Part shown: positions 29,395 through 43,130 of the stretch, in pieces
How the letters are laid out: every line of letters starts with the position of its first letter
Position numbering within the stretch: position 1 is the stretch's first letter
Assembly: GCA_963920705.1 (NCBI GenBank)
Contig: OY987226.1
Location: forward strand, 18,757,600-18,821,599
Source of the DNA: Odiellus spinosus
Lineage: Eukaryota > Arthropoda > Arachnida > Opiliones > Phalangiidae
Length of the DNA stretch: 64,000 nucleotides
Direction: 5' to 3'
Notes under the pieces: model-generated
Told to the model about the DNA's origin: nothing
Database searches by the model: none
What the model saw: the letters and a program-made list of their open reading frames with translations, nothing else
Program-made: the position numbers and the translations under genes

Positions 29395-32300
29395 TGGCCG
29401 AATTTAACGATGAATTGGGACGAAATTTAACGATGCATTGGGGCGGCATTTAACGATGCATTGGGGCGGCATTTAACGATGCATTGGGGCGACATTTAAC
29501 GATGCATTGGGGCGGCATTTAACGATGCATTGGGGCGGCATTTAACGATGCATTGGGGCGGCATTTAACGATGCATTGGGGCGGCATTTAACGATGCATT
29601 GGGGCGGCATTTAACGATGCATTGGGGCGGCATTTAACGATGCATTGGGGCGGCATTTAACGATGCATTGGGGCGGCATTTAACGATGCATTGGGGCGGC
29701 ATTTAACGATGCATTGGGGCGGCATTTAACGATGCATTGGGGCGGCATTTAACGATGCATTGGGGCGGCATTTAACGATGCATTGGGGCGGCATTTAACG
29801 ATGCATTGGGGCGGCATTTAACGATGCATTGGGGCGGCATTTAACGATGCATTGGGGCGGCATTTAACGATGCATTGGGGCGGCATTTAACGATGCATTG
29901 GGGCGGCATTTAACGATGCATTGGGGCGGCATTTAACGATGCATTGGGGCGGCATTTAACGATGCATTGGGGCGGCATTTAACGATGCATTGGGGCGGCA
30001 TTTAACGATGCATTGGGGCGGCATTTAACGATGCATTGGGGCGGCATTTAACGATGCATTGGGGCGGCATTTAACGATGCATTGGGGCGGCATTTAACGA
30101 TGCATTGGGGCGGCATTTAACGATGCATTGGGGCGGCATTTAACGATGCATTGGGGCGGCATTTAACGATGCATTGGGGCGGCATTTAACGATGCATTGG
30201 GGCGGCATTTAACGATGCATTGGGGCGGCATTTAACGATGCATTGGGGCGGCATTTGACGATGCATTGGGGCGGCATTTAACGATGCATTGGGGCGGCAT
30301 TTGACGATGCATTGGGGCGGCATTTGACGATGCATTGGGGCGGCATTTGACGATGCATTGGGGCGGCATTTGACGATGCATTGGGGCGGCATTTGACGAT
30401 GCATTGGGGCGGCATTTGACGATGCATTGGGGCGGCATTTGACGATGCATTGGGGCGGCATTTGACGATGCATTGGGGCGGCATTTGACGATGCATTGGG
30501 GCGGCATTTGACGATGCATTGGGGCGGCATTTGACGATGCATTGGGCCGGCATTTGACGATGCATTGGGCCGGCATTTGACGATGCATTGGGGCGGCATT
30601 TAGCGATGCATTGGGGCGGCATTTAACGATGCATTGGGGCGGCATTTAACGATGCATTGGGGCGGCATTTAACGATGCATTGGGGCGGCATTTAACGATG
30701 CATGGGGGCGGCATTTATCGATGCATGGGGGCGGCATTTAACGATGCATGGGGGCGGCATTTAACGATGCATTGGGGCGGCATTTAACGATGCATTGGGG
30801 CGGCATTTAACGATGCATGGGGGCGGCATTTAACGATGCATGGGGGCGGCATTTAACGATGCATGGGGGCGGCATTTAACGATGCATTGGGGCGGCATTT
30901 AACGATGCATTGGGGCGGCATTTAACGATGCATTGGGGCGGCATTTAACGATGCATTGGGGCGGCATTTAACGATGCATTGGGGCGGCATTTAACGATGC
31001 ATTGGGGCGGCATTTAACGATGCATTGGGGCGGCATTTAACGATGCATTGGGGCGGCATTTAACGATGCATTGGGGCGGCATTTAACGATGCATTGGGGC
31101 GGCATTTAACGATGCATTGGGGCGGCATTTAACGATGCATTGGGGCGGCATTTAACGATGCATTGGGGCGGCATTTAACGATGCATTGGGGCGGCATTTA
31201 ACGATGCATTGGGGCGGCATTTAACGATGCATTGGGGCGGCATTTAACGATGCATTGGGGCGGCATTTAACGATGCATTGGGGCGGCATTTAACGATGCA
31301 TTGGGGCGGCATTTAACGATGCATTGGGGCGGCATTTAACGATGCATTGGGGCGGCATTTAACGATGCATTGGGGCGGCATTTAACGATGCATTGGGGCG
31401 GCATTTAACGATGCATTGGGGCGGCATTTAACGATGCATTGGGGCGGCATTTAACGATGCATTGGGGCGGCATTTAACGATGCATTGGGGCGGCATTTGA
31501 CGATGCATTGGGGCGGCATTTGACGATGCATTGGGGCGGCATTTGACGATGCATTGGGGCGGCATTTGACGATGCATTGGGGCGGCATTTGACGATGCAT
31601 TGGGGCGGCATTTGACGATGCATTGGGGCGGCATTTGACGATGCATTGGGGCGGCATTTGACGATGCATTGGGGCGGCATTTGACGATGCATTGGGGCGG
31701 CATTTGACGATGCATTGGGGCGGCATTTGACGATGCATTGGGCCGGCATTTGACGATGCATTGGGGCGGCATTTGACGATGCATTGGGCCGGCATTTGAC
31801 GATGCATTGGGCCGGCATTTGACGATGCATTGGGCCGGCATTTGACGATGCATTGGGCCGGCATTTGACGATGCATTGGGGCGGCATTTGACGATGCATT
31901 GGGGCGGCATTTGACGATGCATTGGGGCGGCATTTGACGATGCATTGGGGCGGCATTTGACGATGCATTGGGGCGGCATTTGACGATGCATTGGGGCGGC
32001 ATTTGACGATGCATTGAAGCGGCATTTGACGATGCATTGGGGCGGCATTTGACGATGCATTGGGGCGGCATTTGACGATGCATTGGGGCGGCATTTGACG
32101 ATGCATTGGGGCGGCATTTGACGATGCATTGGGGCGGCATTTGACGATGCATTGGGGCGGCATTTGACGATGCATTGGGGCGGCATTTGACGATGCATTG
32201 GGGCGGCATTTGACGATGCATTGGGGCGGCATTTGACGATGCATTGGGGCGGCATTTGACGATGCATTGGGGCGGCATTTGACGATGCATTGGGGCGGCA

Positions 32301-35300
32301 TTTGACGATGCATTGGGGCGGCATTTGACGATGCATTGGGGCGGCATTTGACGATGCATTGGGGCGGCATTTGACGATGCATTGGGGCGGCATTCGACGA
32401 TGCATTGGGGCGGCATTCGACGATGCATTGGGGCGGCATTCGACGATGCATTGGGGCGGCATTCGACGATGCATTGGGGCGGCATTCGACGATGCATTGG
32501 GGCGGCATTCGACGATGCATTGGGGCGGCATTCGACGATGCATTGGGGCGGCATTCGACGATGCATTGGGGCGGCATTCGACGATGCATTGGGGCGGCAT
32601 TCGACGATGCATTGGGGCGGCATTCGACGATGCATTGGGGCGGCATTCGACGATGCATTGGGGCGGCATTCGACGATGCATTGGGGCGGCATTCGACGAT
32701 GCATTGGGGCGGCATTCGACGATGCATTGGGGCGGCATTCGACGATGCATTGGGGCGGCATTCGACGATGCATTGGGGCGGCATTCGACGATGCATTGGG
32801 GCGGCATTCGACGATGCATTGGGGCGGCATTCGACGATGCATTGGGGCGGCATTCGACGATGCATTGGGGCGGCATTCGACGATGCATTGGGGCGGCATT
32901 CGACGATGCATTGGGGCGGCATTCGACGATGCATTGGGGCGGCATTCGACGATGCATTGGGGCGGCATTCGACGATGCATTGGGGCGGCATTCGACGATG
33001 CATTGGGGCGGCATTCGACGATGCATTGGGGCGGCATTCGACGATGCATTGGGGCGGCATTCGACGATGCATTGGGGCGGCATTCGACGATGCATTGGGG
33101 CGGCATTCGACGATGCATTGGGGCGGCATTCGACGATGCATTGGGGCGGCATTCGACGATGCATTGGGGCGGCATTCGACGATGCATTGGGGCGGCATTC
33201 GACGATGCATTGGGGCGGCATTCGACGATGCATTGGGGCGGCATTCGACGATGCATTGGGGCGGCATTCGACGATGCATTGGGGCGGCATTCGACGATGC
33301 ATTGGGGCGGCATTCGACGATGCATTGGGGCGGCATTCGACGATGCATTGGGGCGGCATTCGACGATGCATTGGGGCGGCATTCGACGATGCATTGGGGC
33401 GGCATTCGACGATGCATTGGGGCGGCATTCGACGATGCATTGGGGCGGCATTCGACGATGCATTGGGGCGGCATTCGACGATGCATTGGGGCGGCATTCG
33501 ACGATGCATTGGGGCGGCATTCGACGATGCATTGGGGCGGCATTCGACGATGCATTGGGGCGGCATTCGACGATGCATTGGGGCGGCATTCGACGATGCA
33601 TTGGGGCGGCATTCGACGATGCATTGGGGCGGCATTCGACGATGCATTGGGGCGGCATTCGACGATGCATTGGGGCGGCATTCGACGATGCATTGGGGCG
33701 GCATTCGACGATGCATTGGGGCGGCATTCGACGATGCATTGGGGCGGCATTCGACGATGCATTGGGGCGGCATTCGACGATGCATTGGGGCGGCATTCGA
33801 CGATGCATTGGGGCGGCATTCGACGATGCATTGGGGCGGCATTCGACGATGCATTGGGGCGGCATTCGACGATGCATTGGGGCGGCATTCGACGATGCAT
33901 TGGGGCGGCATTCGACGATGCATTGGGGCGGCATTCGACGATGCATTGGGGCGGCATTCGACGATGCATTGGGGCGGCATTCGACGATGCATTGGGGCGG
34001 CATTCGACGATGCATTGGGGCGGCATTCGACGATGCATTGGGGCGGCATTCGACGATGCATTGGGGCGGCATTCGACGATGCATTGGGGCGGCATTCGAC
34101 GATGCATTGGGGCGGCATTCGACGATGCATTGGGGCGGCATTCGACGATGCATTGGGGCGGCATTCGACGATGCATTGGGGCGGCATTCGACGATGCATT
34201 GGGGCGGCATTCGACGATGCATTGGGGCGGCATTCGACGATGCATTGGGGCGGCATTCGACGATGCATTGGGGCGGCATTCGACGAGGCATTGGGGCGGC
34301 ATTCGACGAGGCATTGGGGCGGCATTCGACGAGGCATTGGGGCGGCATTCGACGAGGCATTGGGGCGGCATTCGACGAGGCATTGGGGCGGCATTCGACG
34401 AGGCATTGGGGCGGCATTCGACGAGGCATTGGGGCGGCATTCGACGAGGCATTGGGGCGGCATTCGACGAGGCATTGGGGCGGCATTCGACGAGGCATTG
34501 GGGCGGCATTCGACGAGGCATTGGGGCGGCATTCGACGAGGCATTGGGGCGGCATTCGACGAGGCATTGGGGCGGCATTCGACGAGGCATTGGGGCGGCA
34601 TTCGACGAGGCATTGGGGCGGCATTCGACGAGGCATTGGGGCGGCATTCGACGAGGCATTGGGGCGGCATTCGACGAGGCATTGGGGCGGCATTCGACGA
34701 GGCATTGGGGCGGCATTCGACGAGGCATTGGGGCGGCATTCGACGAGGCATTGGGGCGGCATTCGACGAGGCATTGGGGCGGCATTCGACGAGGCATTGG
34801 GGCGGCATTCGACGAGGCATTGGGGCGGCATTCGACGAGGCATTGGGGCGGCATTCGACGAGGCATTGGGGCGGCATTCGACGAGGCATTGGGGCGGCAT
34901 TCGACGAGGCATTGGGGCGGCATTCGACGAGGCATTGGGGCGGCATTCGACGAGGCATTGGGGCGGCATTCGACGAGGCATTGGGGCGGCATTCGACGAG
35001 GCATTGGGGCGGCATTCGACGAGGCATTGGGGCGGCATTCGACGAGGCATTGGGGCGGCATTCGACGAGGCATTGGGGCGGCATTCGACGAGGCATTGGG
35101 GCGGCATTCGACGAGGCATTGGGGCGGCATTCGACGATGCATTGGGGCGGCATTCGACGATGCATTGGGGCGGCATTCGACGATGCATTGGGGCGGCATT
35201 CGACGATGCATTGGGGCGGCATTCGACGATGCATTGGGGCGGCATTCGACGATGCATTGGGGCGGCATTCGACGATGCATTGGGGCGGCATTCGACGATG

Positions 35301-36930
35301 CATTGGGGCGGCATTCGACGATGCATTGGGGCGGCATTCGACGATGCATTGGGGCGGCATTCGACGATGCATTGGGGCGGCATTCGACGATGCATTGGGG
35401 CGGCATTCGACGATGCATTGGGGCGGCATTCGACGATGCATTGGGGCGGCATTCGACGATGCATTGGGGCGGCATTCGACGATGCATTGGGGCGGCATTC
35501 GACGATGCATTGGGGCGGCATTCGACGATGCATTGGGGCGGCATTCGACGATGCATTGGGGCGGCATTCGACGATGCATTGGGGCGGCATTCGACGATGC
35601 ATTGGGGCGGCATTCGACGATGCATTGGGGCGGCATTCGACGATGCATTGGGGCGGCATTCGACGATGCATTGGGGCGGCATTCGACGATGCATTGGGGC
35701 GGCATTCGACGATGCATTGGGGCGGCATTCGACGATGCATTGGGGCGGCATTCGACGATGCATTGGGGCGGCATTCGACGATGCATTGGGGCGGCATTCG
35801 ACGATGCATTGGGGCGGCATTCGACGATGCATTGGGGCGGCATTCGACGATGCATTGGGGCGGCATTCGACGATGCATTGGGGCGGCATTCGACGATGCA
35901 TTGGGGCGGCATTCGACGATGCATTGGGGCGGCATTCGACGATGCATTGGGGCGGCATTCGACGATGCATTGGGGCGGCATTCGACGATGCATTGGGGCG
36001 GCATTCGACGATGCATTGGGGCGGCATTCGACGATGCATTGGGGCGGCATTCGACGATGCATTGGGGCGGCATTCGACGATGCATTGGGGCGGCATTCGA
36101 CGATGCATTGGGGCGGCATTCGACGATGCATTGGGGCGGCATTTGACGATGCATTGGGGCGGCATTTGACGATGCATTGGGGCGGCATTTGACGATGCAT
36201 TGGGGCGGCATTTGACGATGCATTGGGGCGGCATTTGACGATGCATTGGGGCGGCATTTGACGATGCATTGGGGCGGCATTTGACGATGCATTGGGGCGG
36301 CATTTGACGATGCATTGGGGCGGCATTTGACGATGCATTGGGGCGGCATTTGACGATGCATTGGGGCGGCATTTGACGATGCATTGGGGCGGCATTTGAC
36401 GATGCATTGGGGCGGCATTTGACGATGCATTGGGGCGGCATTTGACGATGCATTGGGGCGGCATTTGACGATGCATTGGGGCGGCATTTGACGATGCATT
36501 GGGGCGGCATTTGACGATGCATTGGGGCGGCATTTGACGATGCATTGGGGCGGCATTTGACGATGCATTGGGGCGGCATTTGACGATGCATTGGGGCGGC
36601 ATTTGACGATGCATTGGGGCGGCATTTGACGATGCATTGGGGCGGCATTTGACGATGCATTGGGGCGGCATTTGACGATGCATTGGGGCGGCATTTGACG
36701 ATGCATTGGGGCGGCATTTGACGATGCATTGGGGCGGCATTTGACGATGCATTGGGGCGGCATTTGACGATGCATTGGGGCGGCATTTGACGATGCATTG
36801 GGGCGGCATTTGACGATGCATTGGGGCGGCATTTGACGATGCATTGGGGCGGCATTTGACGATGCATTGGGGCGGCATTTGACGATGCATTGGGGCGGCA
36901 TTTAACGATGCACTGGAGCAGTATCTAGGA
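29395..36930. repeat. Very large 23-base minisatellite, about 327 copies over 7.5 kb
   Basis: The unit has core GATGCATTGGGGCGGCATT plus four variable bases. Variants form blocks: TTTAACG (29405-30250), TTTGACG (30253-30600), TTTAACG (30600-31490, including GCATGGGGG forms at 30700-30870), TTTGACG (31496-32390), TTCGACG (32392-34270), TTCGACGAGG (34283-35125), TTCGACG (35137-36125), TTTGACG (36140-36895), then one TTTAACG unit and degenerate end units. A GGGCCGG variant clusters at 30545-30570 and 31740-31860. Because 23 is not a multiple of 3 and most variants lack stops, the array reads open over thousands of bases on both strands. This is a consequence of the repeat, not a gene. The left edge degenerates over two units from 29395; the right edge ends at ACGATGCACTGGAGCAG. 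Confidence 0.97.
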
Positions 36931-37859
36931 TAAATTAGCGGAAATGAATTGGTCTAGCGATGTACACGGAATTCATGAGTTTTTACCCCCTCACGCTAGA
37001 GCTATCAACTTAGAGTACCCAGTTCGTAGTTAAGTTGTCTGTTATCAAATCTCATTGTTATCCTCCTTGTTCTTATTCTGGTCAGCTTTTTAAATATTAC
37101 GAAGCGAAATAAAAATAACAGTACGTGACAATGGAATTACGAGACATTTTTCATTTGTTATTAAAATTAATACCGGTGACTGTTGGAAAAAAAAAAAAAG
37201 AGCTACAACATCTCCTAGAAGTCAACCAACCCTATAGCTCTTACGGAAATATTCTTATTTTAACAATAGGACGTTTTTCGGCGCGACGCTATATTTTTGA
37301 CCTTCTAGTTTCAACTATCATTCTTCAGTCGCTATAAAACCTTAAATAATGTATCACTATTAATCTACGTACATATTTTTCATGGTCATAATCAAAGGTT
37401 CATATTTTTTTTCTTCGGAAAAAAAAAAAAAAAAATACCGTGCGAAGCGTAAATGAAACGCTAATTTAAAAGACATTATCGACTTATACAAGTTTTATTT
37501 AATGATTACTTTATGAATCAACTATTATAAAGGGGCAGGATTGTCGGGAAAACTCTTGAATTTATCTTGGAATTTATGCAGGGTGACCACAACTAAAACC
37601 CGAAAAAATTATATAAAAATTGGAAAATTTCCATTGATTTATTATAGGGGAATTATAGACATATTCCTATAGACATATATCTCCAAATGTTTGAAAAGTT
37701 AGAACTCATTTGCTTACTAAAAAGTATATTTTTTCCCCCAATTTGTTTAGTTTTTCGAAATTTGGCTTGGCCTACATTTTTTTTCTTTTTTTTTTCTTTT
37801 AAATCTTGTTATTTTTGTTCCAAATTTGGTTATTAAATGTTTTTTTTTTCCGAAAGCTA
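36931..37859. other. No gene recognised; repeat relic
   Basis: At 37577-37700 a sequence starting GCAGGGTGACCACAACTAAA matches in reverse the one at 23015-23130, so both are probably copies of one transposon family. The rest is AT-rich with A and T runs (37187, 37420, 37780). Confidence 0.5.
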
Positions 37860-38935
37860 GATTTTCAGAATTTCGTTACCAAACCTATATTTTTACGAAT
37901 TTCGTTACCAAACCTATATTTTTACGAATTTCGTTACCAAACCTATATTTTTACGAATTTCGTTACCAAACCTATATTTTTACGAATTTCGTTACCAAAC
38001 CTATATTTTTACGAATTCCATTACCAAACCTATAATTTTACGAATTTTGTTACTAAAATCTATATTTTTCCTAATTTTGTTACTAAAAGCTATATTTTTC
38101 CTAATTGTGTTATTTAAAGCTATATTTTTCCTAATTTTGTTACTAAAAGCTATATTTTTCCTAATTTTGTTACTAAAGCTATATTTTTCCTAATTTTGTT
38201 ACTAAAAGCTATATTTTTCCGAATTTGGTTACTAAAAGCTATATTTTTCCGAATTTGGTTACTAAAAGCTATATTTTTCCGAATTTGGTTACTAAAAGCT
38301 ATATTTTTCCGAATTTGGTTACTAAAAGCTATATTTTTCCGAATTTGGTTTCTAAAAGCTATATTTTTCCGAATTTGGTTACTAAAAGCTATATTTTTCC
38401 GAATTTGGTTACTAATAGTGATGTGTTCGAATTTGGTTACTAATAGTGATGTTTTCGAATTGGGTTACCAATAGTGATGTTTTCGAATTGGGTTACCAAT
38501 AGTGATGTTTTCGAATTGGGTTACCAATAGTGATGTTTTCGAATTGGGTTACCAATAGTGATGTTTTCGAATTGGGTTACCAATAGTGATGTTTTCGAAT
38601 TGGGTTACCAATAGTTATGTTTTCGAATTGGGTTACCAATAGTGATGTTTTCGAATTGGGTTACCAATAGTGATGTTTTCGAATTGGGTTACCAATAGTG
38701 ATGTTTTCGAATTGGGTTACCAATAGTGATGTTTTCGAATTGGGTTACCAATAGTGATGTTTTCGAATTGGGTTACCAATAGTGATGTTTTCGAATTGGG
38801 TTACCAATAGTGATGTTTTCAAATTGGGTTACCAATAGTGATGTTTTCAAAATGGGTTACTAATAGTGATGTTTTCAAATTGGGTTACCAATAGTGATGT
38901 TTTCAAATTGGGTTACTAAAAGTTTCATTTTGATT
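37860..38935. repeat. Composite minisatellite with three successive unit types
   Basis: From left to right: a 28-base unit around ACGAATTTCGTTACCAAACC (37870-38040), a 30-base unit around TTTTGTTACTAAAAGCTATA (38040-38220) changing to CCGAATTTGGTTACTAAAAG (38220-38410), then a 28-base unit around TTTCGAATTGGGTTACCAAT (38410-38920). All share GAATT..GTTAC(C/T)AA, so they are one lineage drifting along the array. Short open frames inside are repeat products. Confidence 0.93.
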
Positions 38936-40078
38936 ATATAAAGTTATCTCTATTATTAAAAAAATATTTTCCGATTTATTTCCAAGGCAGGAGGCAATCA
39001 AATTTCATATCTCGAAACGATGTTGTTGACATTTCTTATACTACTCTATGATGATATTTTTTTTTATAAAGGAGCAATTTATTTTATCTCAGTTTCAAGT
39101 AATCTCTATGGGCGGATAAAGAGGTTATGCTAAAATTATAAATAATGGTCTAGAGCCCTGGATTTACCTCCAGCTGATTGGTTACTAAGAATTGTTTTTG
39201 CGTTTTTATACAGAATTTCCTGGATGCGAAGCCAAATTTAGTTTAGTCAAGGTTATAAGAAATATATTAATAATCGAAGCTCGTTGTTTTATAGAAAGGA
39301 TATCTATCTGGTTTTAGAGAGAGACCTTGTAATGGGAGCCTGAAGGGAAAATCGAAGCCCTGTTTTGTTGATTAAACAGTTATACAACTTAATAAAAAGT
39401 ACCTTCCTCAAATGAAAGATTTTTTAACTGTGCTTAAATACGCCAAAATTAAGATTTAAAGCAAGCATCCCCCCTCGATCTTTTTAAAGGGAGACTGAAT
39501 GAAATCGTGTGTAATATGCGATAACTTAATTTTGAGATTTCTTAGATCATAAATTGTTATTTATTACAAAAAGTATCTCAAGTAATTCAGTAGCGAAAAA
39601 AACGGTAATTAGATAAGTACTTCAAATATTGAACTTGCAAGTCGACCACCATTTTTAATCCCGCTCTGGAGATAAAGGGTTGGGGATACGAGCCAATCAA
39701 ATCTCGTCTTTTTATTTCAATTTTATATAAAGCGGCAAGTCCCCAAAAGGTGGCGCCACATTTTTCATAAAAATTCATATCAATTCGAGCAAAAGTATTC
39801 GGAGACTGTGGCGGCATTTAACATAAGACGTAAGACTTTCTCAAAGAAAAATCCTGATTGGCTGAGCTTCCCTTTTCTACATTGAACAAGATGGTGGACG
39901 ATTTAAATAAGTCTGGGGGGGGGGGGTTAAAACGCTGATTTTAAACCTTAATTTTAAAGAATATTCGAGTGGAGGTAGGGACTTTTTATTACTGTATTAC
40001 TGTTCTATCATTCTATCATCATAATAGGGCTCTGTCCAGGGAATCAACTTCCTGATTTGGTTCCGGGCAACGACTCTT
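38936..40078. other. No gene recognised
   Basis: AT-rich DNA. A run of 12 G at 39915-39926 is followed by TTAAAACG. The 76-codon minus-strand frame at 39587-39817 has no recognisable domain. Confidence 0.5.
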
Positions 40079-40406
40079 AGAGGGAGAATGCAACCTAATC
40101 CGCTAGTGAAAATTTTACGAACAAATATTAAACTAGAAATAAATTTTAAAACTTGCCCGGAAAATATTCTTAGCGGGATTCATGAACATCCTGATTTCCT
40201 CCCGTATAAGGTCTAGCGACCAATCGATTGCGATTATAAGCCTCGTGGAGATCTCGCGTGAACGACGGATCTTTGCTCATTGGTCTCGAGACCTAACATT
40301 CAGGATCTCCATTAATCCCGCTAAGCCTATTTTTCCAGGATAATTTTTAAATTTTTTCTAGTTAAATATTTTAAAACTTTTTATTAGGTTGCATTCTCCC
40401 TTTAAG
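40079..40406. mobile_element. Fold-back MITE, family A, full-length copy
   Basis: Outer ends are AGGGAGAATGCAACCTAAT on the left and ATTAGGTTGCATTCTCCCTT on the right. Inside, GCGGGATTCATGAACATCCT on the left mirrors AGGATCTCCATTAATCCCGC on the right. The centre has CTAGCGACCAATCG and its partner CATTGGTC. The element is largely one long palindrome with no coding capacity. Confidence 0.85.
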
Positions 40407-41767
40407 TGTTGACCTCAATTTTAAATATTAGTGAAATTGATTTTACAAAAGTTATGTATGAACAGCCTGATATGGGAGACTAAAACACTGTTACGGAATT
40501 AGTCTTGGTAACACGACTTATTTATACATGTACATATACTTACACAGAGGGGAGATTAGTTTATAACCACAATAAGTTTTGCCCAGCTATTCGCGCTAGC
40601 ATTTTATCTCAGTGTTATTATATTATTAATTCATTCATATATGCATATAGAATGAGTATTGAACTACTACTGTATTTTGACTTGATAAATATCTTATAGA
40701 TTCTCTTGAATTGACGTTGTGGCGAAAAAAACATATTTTTGCTTTGGGTATGATCTGGTTTCGCCTAAGGAAAATGGGACTCCTACTCCTCCATTCTACC
40801 CTACTTCCATTGGAAGGGGTTGAGGACTATGTCGCGCACACTAGAGTTCAAACCCCGTCAAATATTCCGTCTATAAAGATTTTTTGGCCAAAATAGAATT
40901 TTTTTTTCAATAGTTACGTCGAAAAAGTTACTTTTTTTGGCCAAAAAATCTTGATTGAAAATGGGGCTTAATTATAAATGAATTCCTGATAGAATGTTTT
41001 ACATTTTTTTCTGGTTCTATTCCACGGTGGAGCCCTTACATATTTTTGAAAAAATACCACATATTATCTTTCACACTCCTATGGGGGGTAAGCTAATTAG
41101 GCTACTCTGACGATGAGTTTGACGTCATTGTCGTCGGAGGGGACGAAGACAATGACACGTTATTTATTTAAAAAAGGTAATACGAGGGTTTAAGCTGGGG
41201 ATTTACAGATCCTTTAACCGTCTTAAAAATCTTATCCGTTAATCTTATTTTAAATGATATAAAGAAGTACAGAAAGATGGCATTCTCGCTTCGTACGTGT
41301 GTTTTAAATTAAGAAGACGATTCTTATTATCGAAGGCTCTAAAATGGCTAATTATTGACGTTTATCGTATCTTTAACACGCAGCAATCAACGTCACGATT
41401 TGTTAGTTCGAGAACTCTCACGAAGCGTGAAGGATATATATTCTAGATAAAAATCAAAGTATCACGATCAAGGTCGACCGAGAAGAAGTGCGTTCGTTTT
41501 CACGCCGTTAAAATTAAGAACCCTTTAAAACCTTGATAAAAATCAACATAATTGAATAACAACGTTTTAGACAAAAGGCGGTTTAATTACAAGGACGAAA
41601 CTGTAATTAGGTTTGTTTTTCGTTCAAGTTATGTCGAATATCGGATACCCGAAACTAACCCGAACATTACTTTCCAAGTTCCGCAGTCCGACACTCTTTA
41701 TGCCTAATAGATGGGTATGTGAGAATTTTATCTGGATCAACGCTTTTGCCTATTATTGCGCATCCGT
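40407..41767. other. No gene recognised
   Basis: A hairpin-like stretch lies at about 41116-41155 (GTCATTGTC ... GACAATGAC). Short open frames at 40505-40896 have no recognisable domain. Otherwise AT-rich. Confidence 0.5.
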
Positions 41768-42120
41768 TTAAAGGGAGAATTAAACCTAACCACAAATGAT
41801 TTTTTATCGATTCCTTATCGGTTAAATAGGTCAAATCCACCAGTAAAAAAATCACAAATATTAAACCTGAAATAAATTTAAAACTTACCCGGAAAATAGG
41901 CTTAGCTGGATTCATGGAGATATCCTGATTTCTTCGCATTGAAGGGTCGTCGACCAAACGAATGCTTTTGAAAGACTCGTGGAGATATCGAATTAAACGA
42001 CGGACCTCTGCTTATTGGACGCTGACCCATCAATGCAAAAGAATTCAGGATCTCAATAAATCCAGCTAAGCCTATTTTCCGGGTAGTTTTAAATTTTTAT
42101 CTAGTTTAATATTTATCTCG
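41768..42120. mobile_element. Fold-back MITE, family A, right end eroded
   Basis: Left end AAAGGGAGAATTAAACCTAA and TTATCGATTCCTTATCGG match the family. The core AAAATAGGCTTAGCTGGATT is mirrored by AATCCAGCTAAGCCTATTTT. The right terminal repeat is diverged or lost. Confidence 0.8.
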
Positions 42121-43130
42121 AGAGTTTTAAGGGTGGATTAAGCAAAATTTTTACCCTATTATATTCAAGGGATGTCGGCAATGAGCCCAGAACTATATTT
42201 CTCCCACCTCGCAAAATATCATCGAATCCTCCGACACATCCCACAACTATATACATATGTATATATATAATAATGTTATAAACTTATTATATATTCAGAA
42301 AACACCATAAAACCATTAAGTGCAGACGAAGTATATAAATCCATAATAGGTGTAGGAAATACTATAATCTCATAGGTGAGGTCCACGAAATTGTTTCGGG
42401 GCTCACAAAAACCTGGGGATATCTGGAAATTTGATTGATGCGTTAAAAAAGTGCCTTTTTGCGAACATCACAGCTAGTAAAAGACTTATCAGTTACTTTT
42501 GGTGTACCTTGAAATATCAGAATTGGTGTTCCATACAGCCTGTAACAATTTTAATATTGGCGGGACCACGCCTTTGTAATAAACACTGGACCCCTTTCGA
42601 GCTTGAAGCAACAATATCAGTCTCCCGTTTTTGTTGCTTCATGCGGTTGCGATAAAATTTTCCCCAAATGTAAAACGGTACCAGTGTTGAATACTAATTA
42701 CCGCAACCAAATAATTTACTTAGGAATTACTGGCTGCAAGAAAAACCAGTTTGAATTTTGTTTAGATTTTATATTGAAATCCAAGGATTAAGAGTTATTC
42801 TAATTTATTATGACGTCTGAGTAGAAAGGAAAACCTTGAATATATAAAAAGACACCAAAAGATATGGATTATATGACGGATATGATTGGTTTCTAGCTTA
42901 GGAATTTTATCTTCAAATATTTTATTACAAAATTTAATTTAATGTCATTGAAAAACTTTCATTTGTTCGTCATACGGATACGTGAATTTCAAATCAAATT
43001 AAAAGATATAAATTGAGAACATGTTACATTAAATTTATTGATCCTGGGGAATTAATTTTAAATATTATTAAATTAACGCTACTTTTTTAGTAAATTGTTT
43101 TTCTCAACTATGAATGAAGTAGCAGTCTCG
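42121..43130. other. No gene recognised
   Basis: AT-rich with a (TA)n stretch near 42250-42270. Two frames of 62-74 codons at 42431-42791 have no recognisable domain. Confidence 0.45.

Noticed and set aside
32359..36192. Plus-strand open frames of about 1,250-1,280 codons
   Set aside because: Same array on the other strand; openness follows from lack of stops in the TTCGACG variant, not from selection on protein.
31428..36901. Giant minus-strand open frames of about 1,800 codons in three frames
   Set aside because: They are the 23-base minisatellite read in each frame; the peptide repeats every 23 residues, all three frames give the same repeat, and there is no promoter or splice context.
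37806..38474. Four hydrophobic repeat-rich frames (for example repeats of SLPNLYFYEFRYQ)
   Set aside because: They are translations of the 28/30-base minisatellite, open because the units lack stops in some frames.
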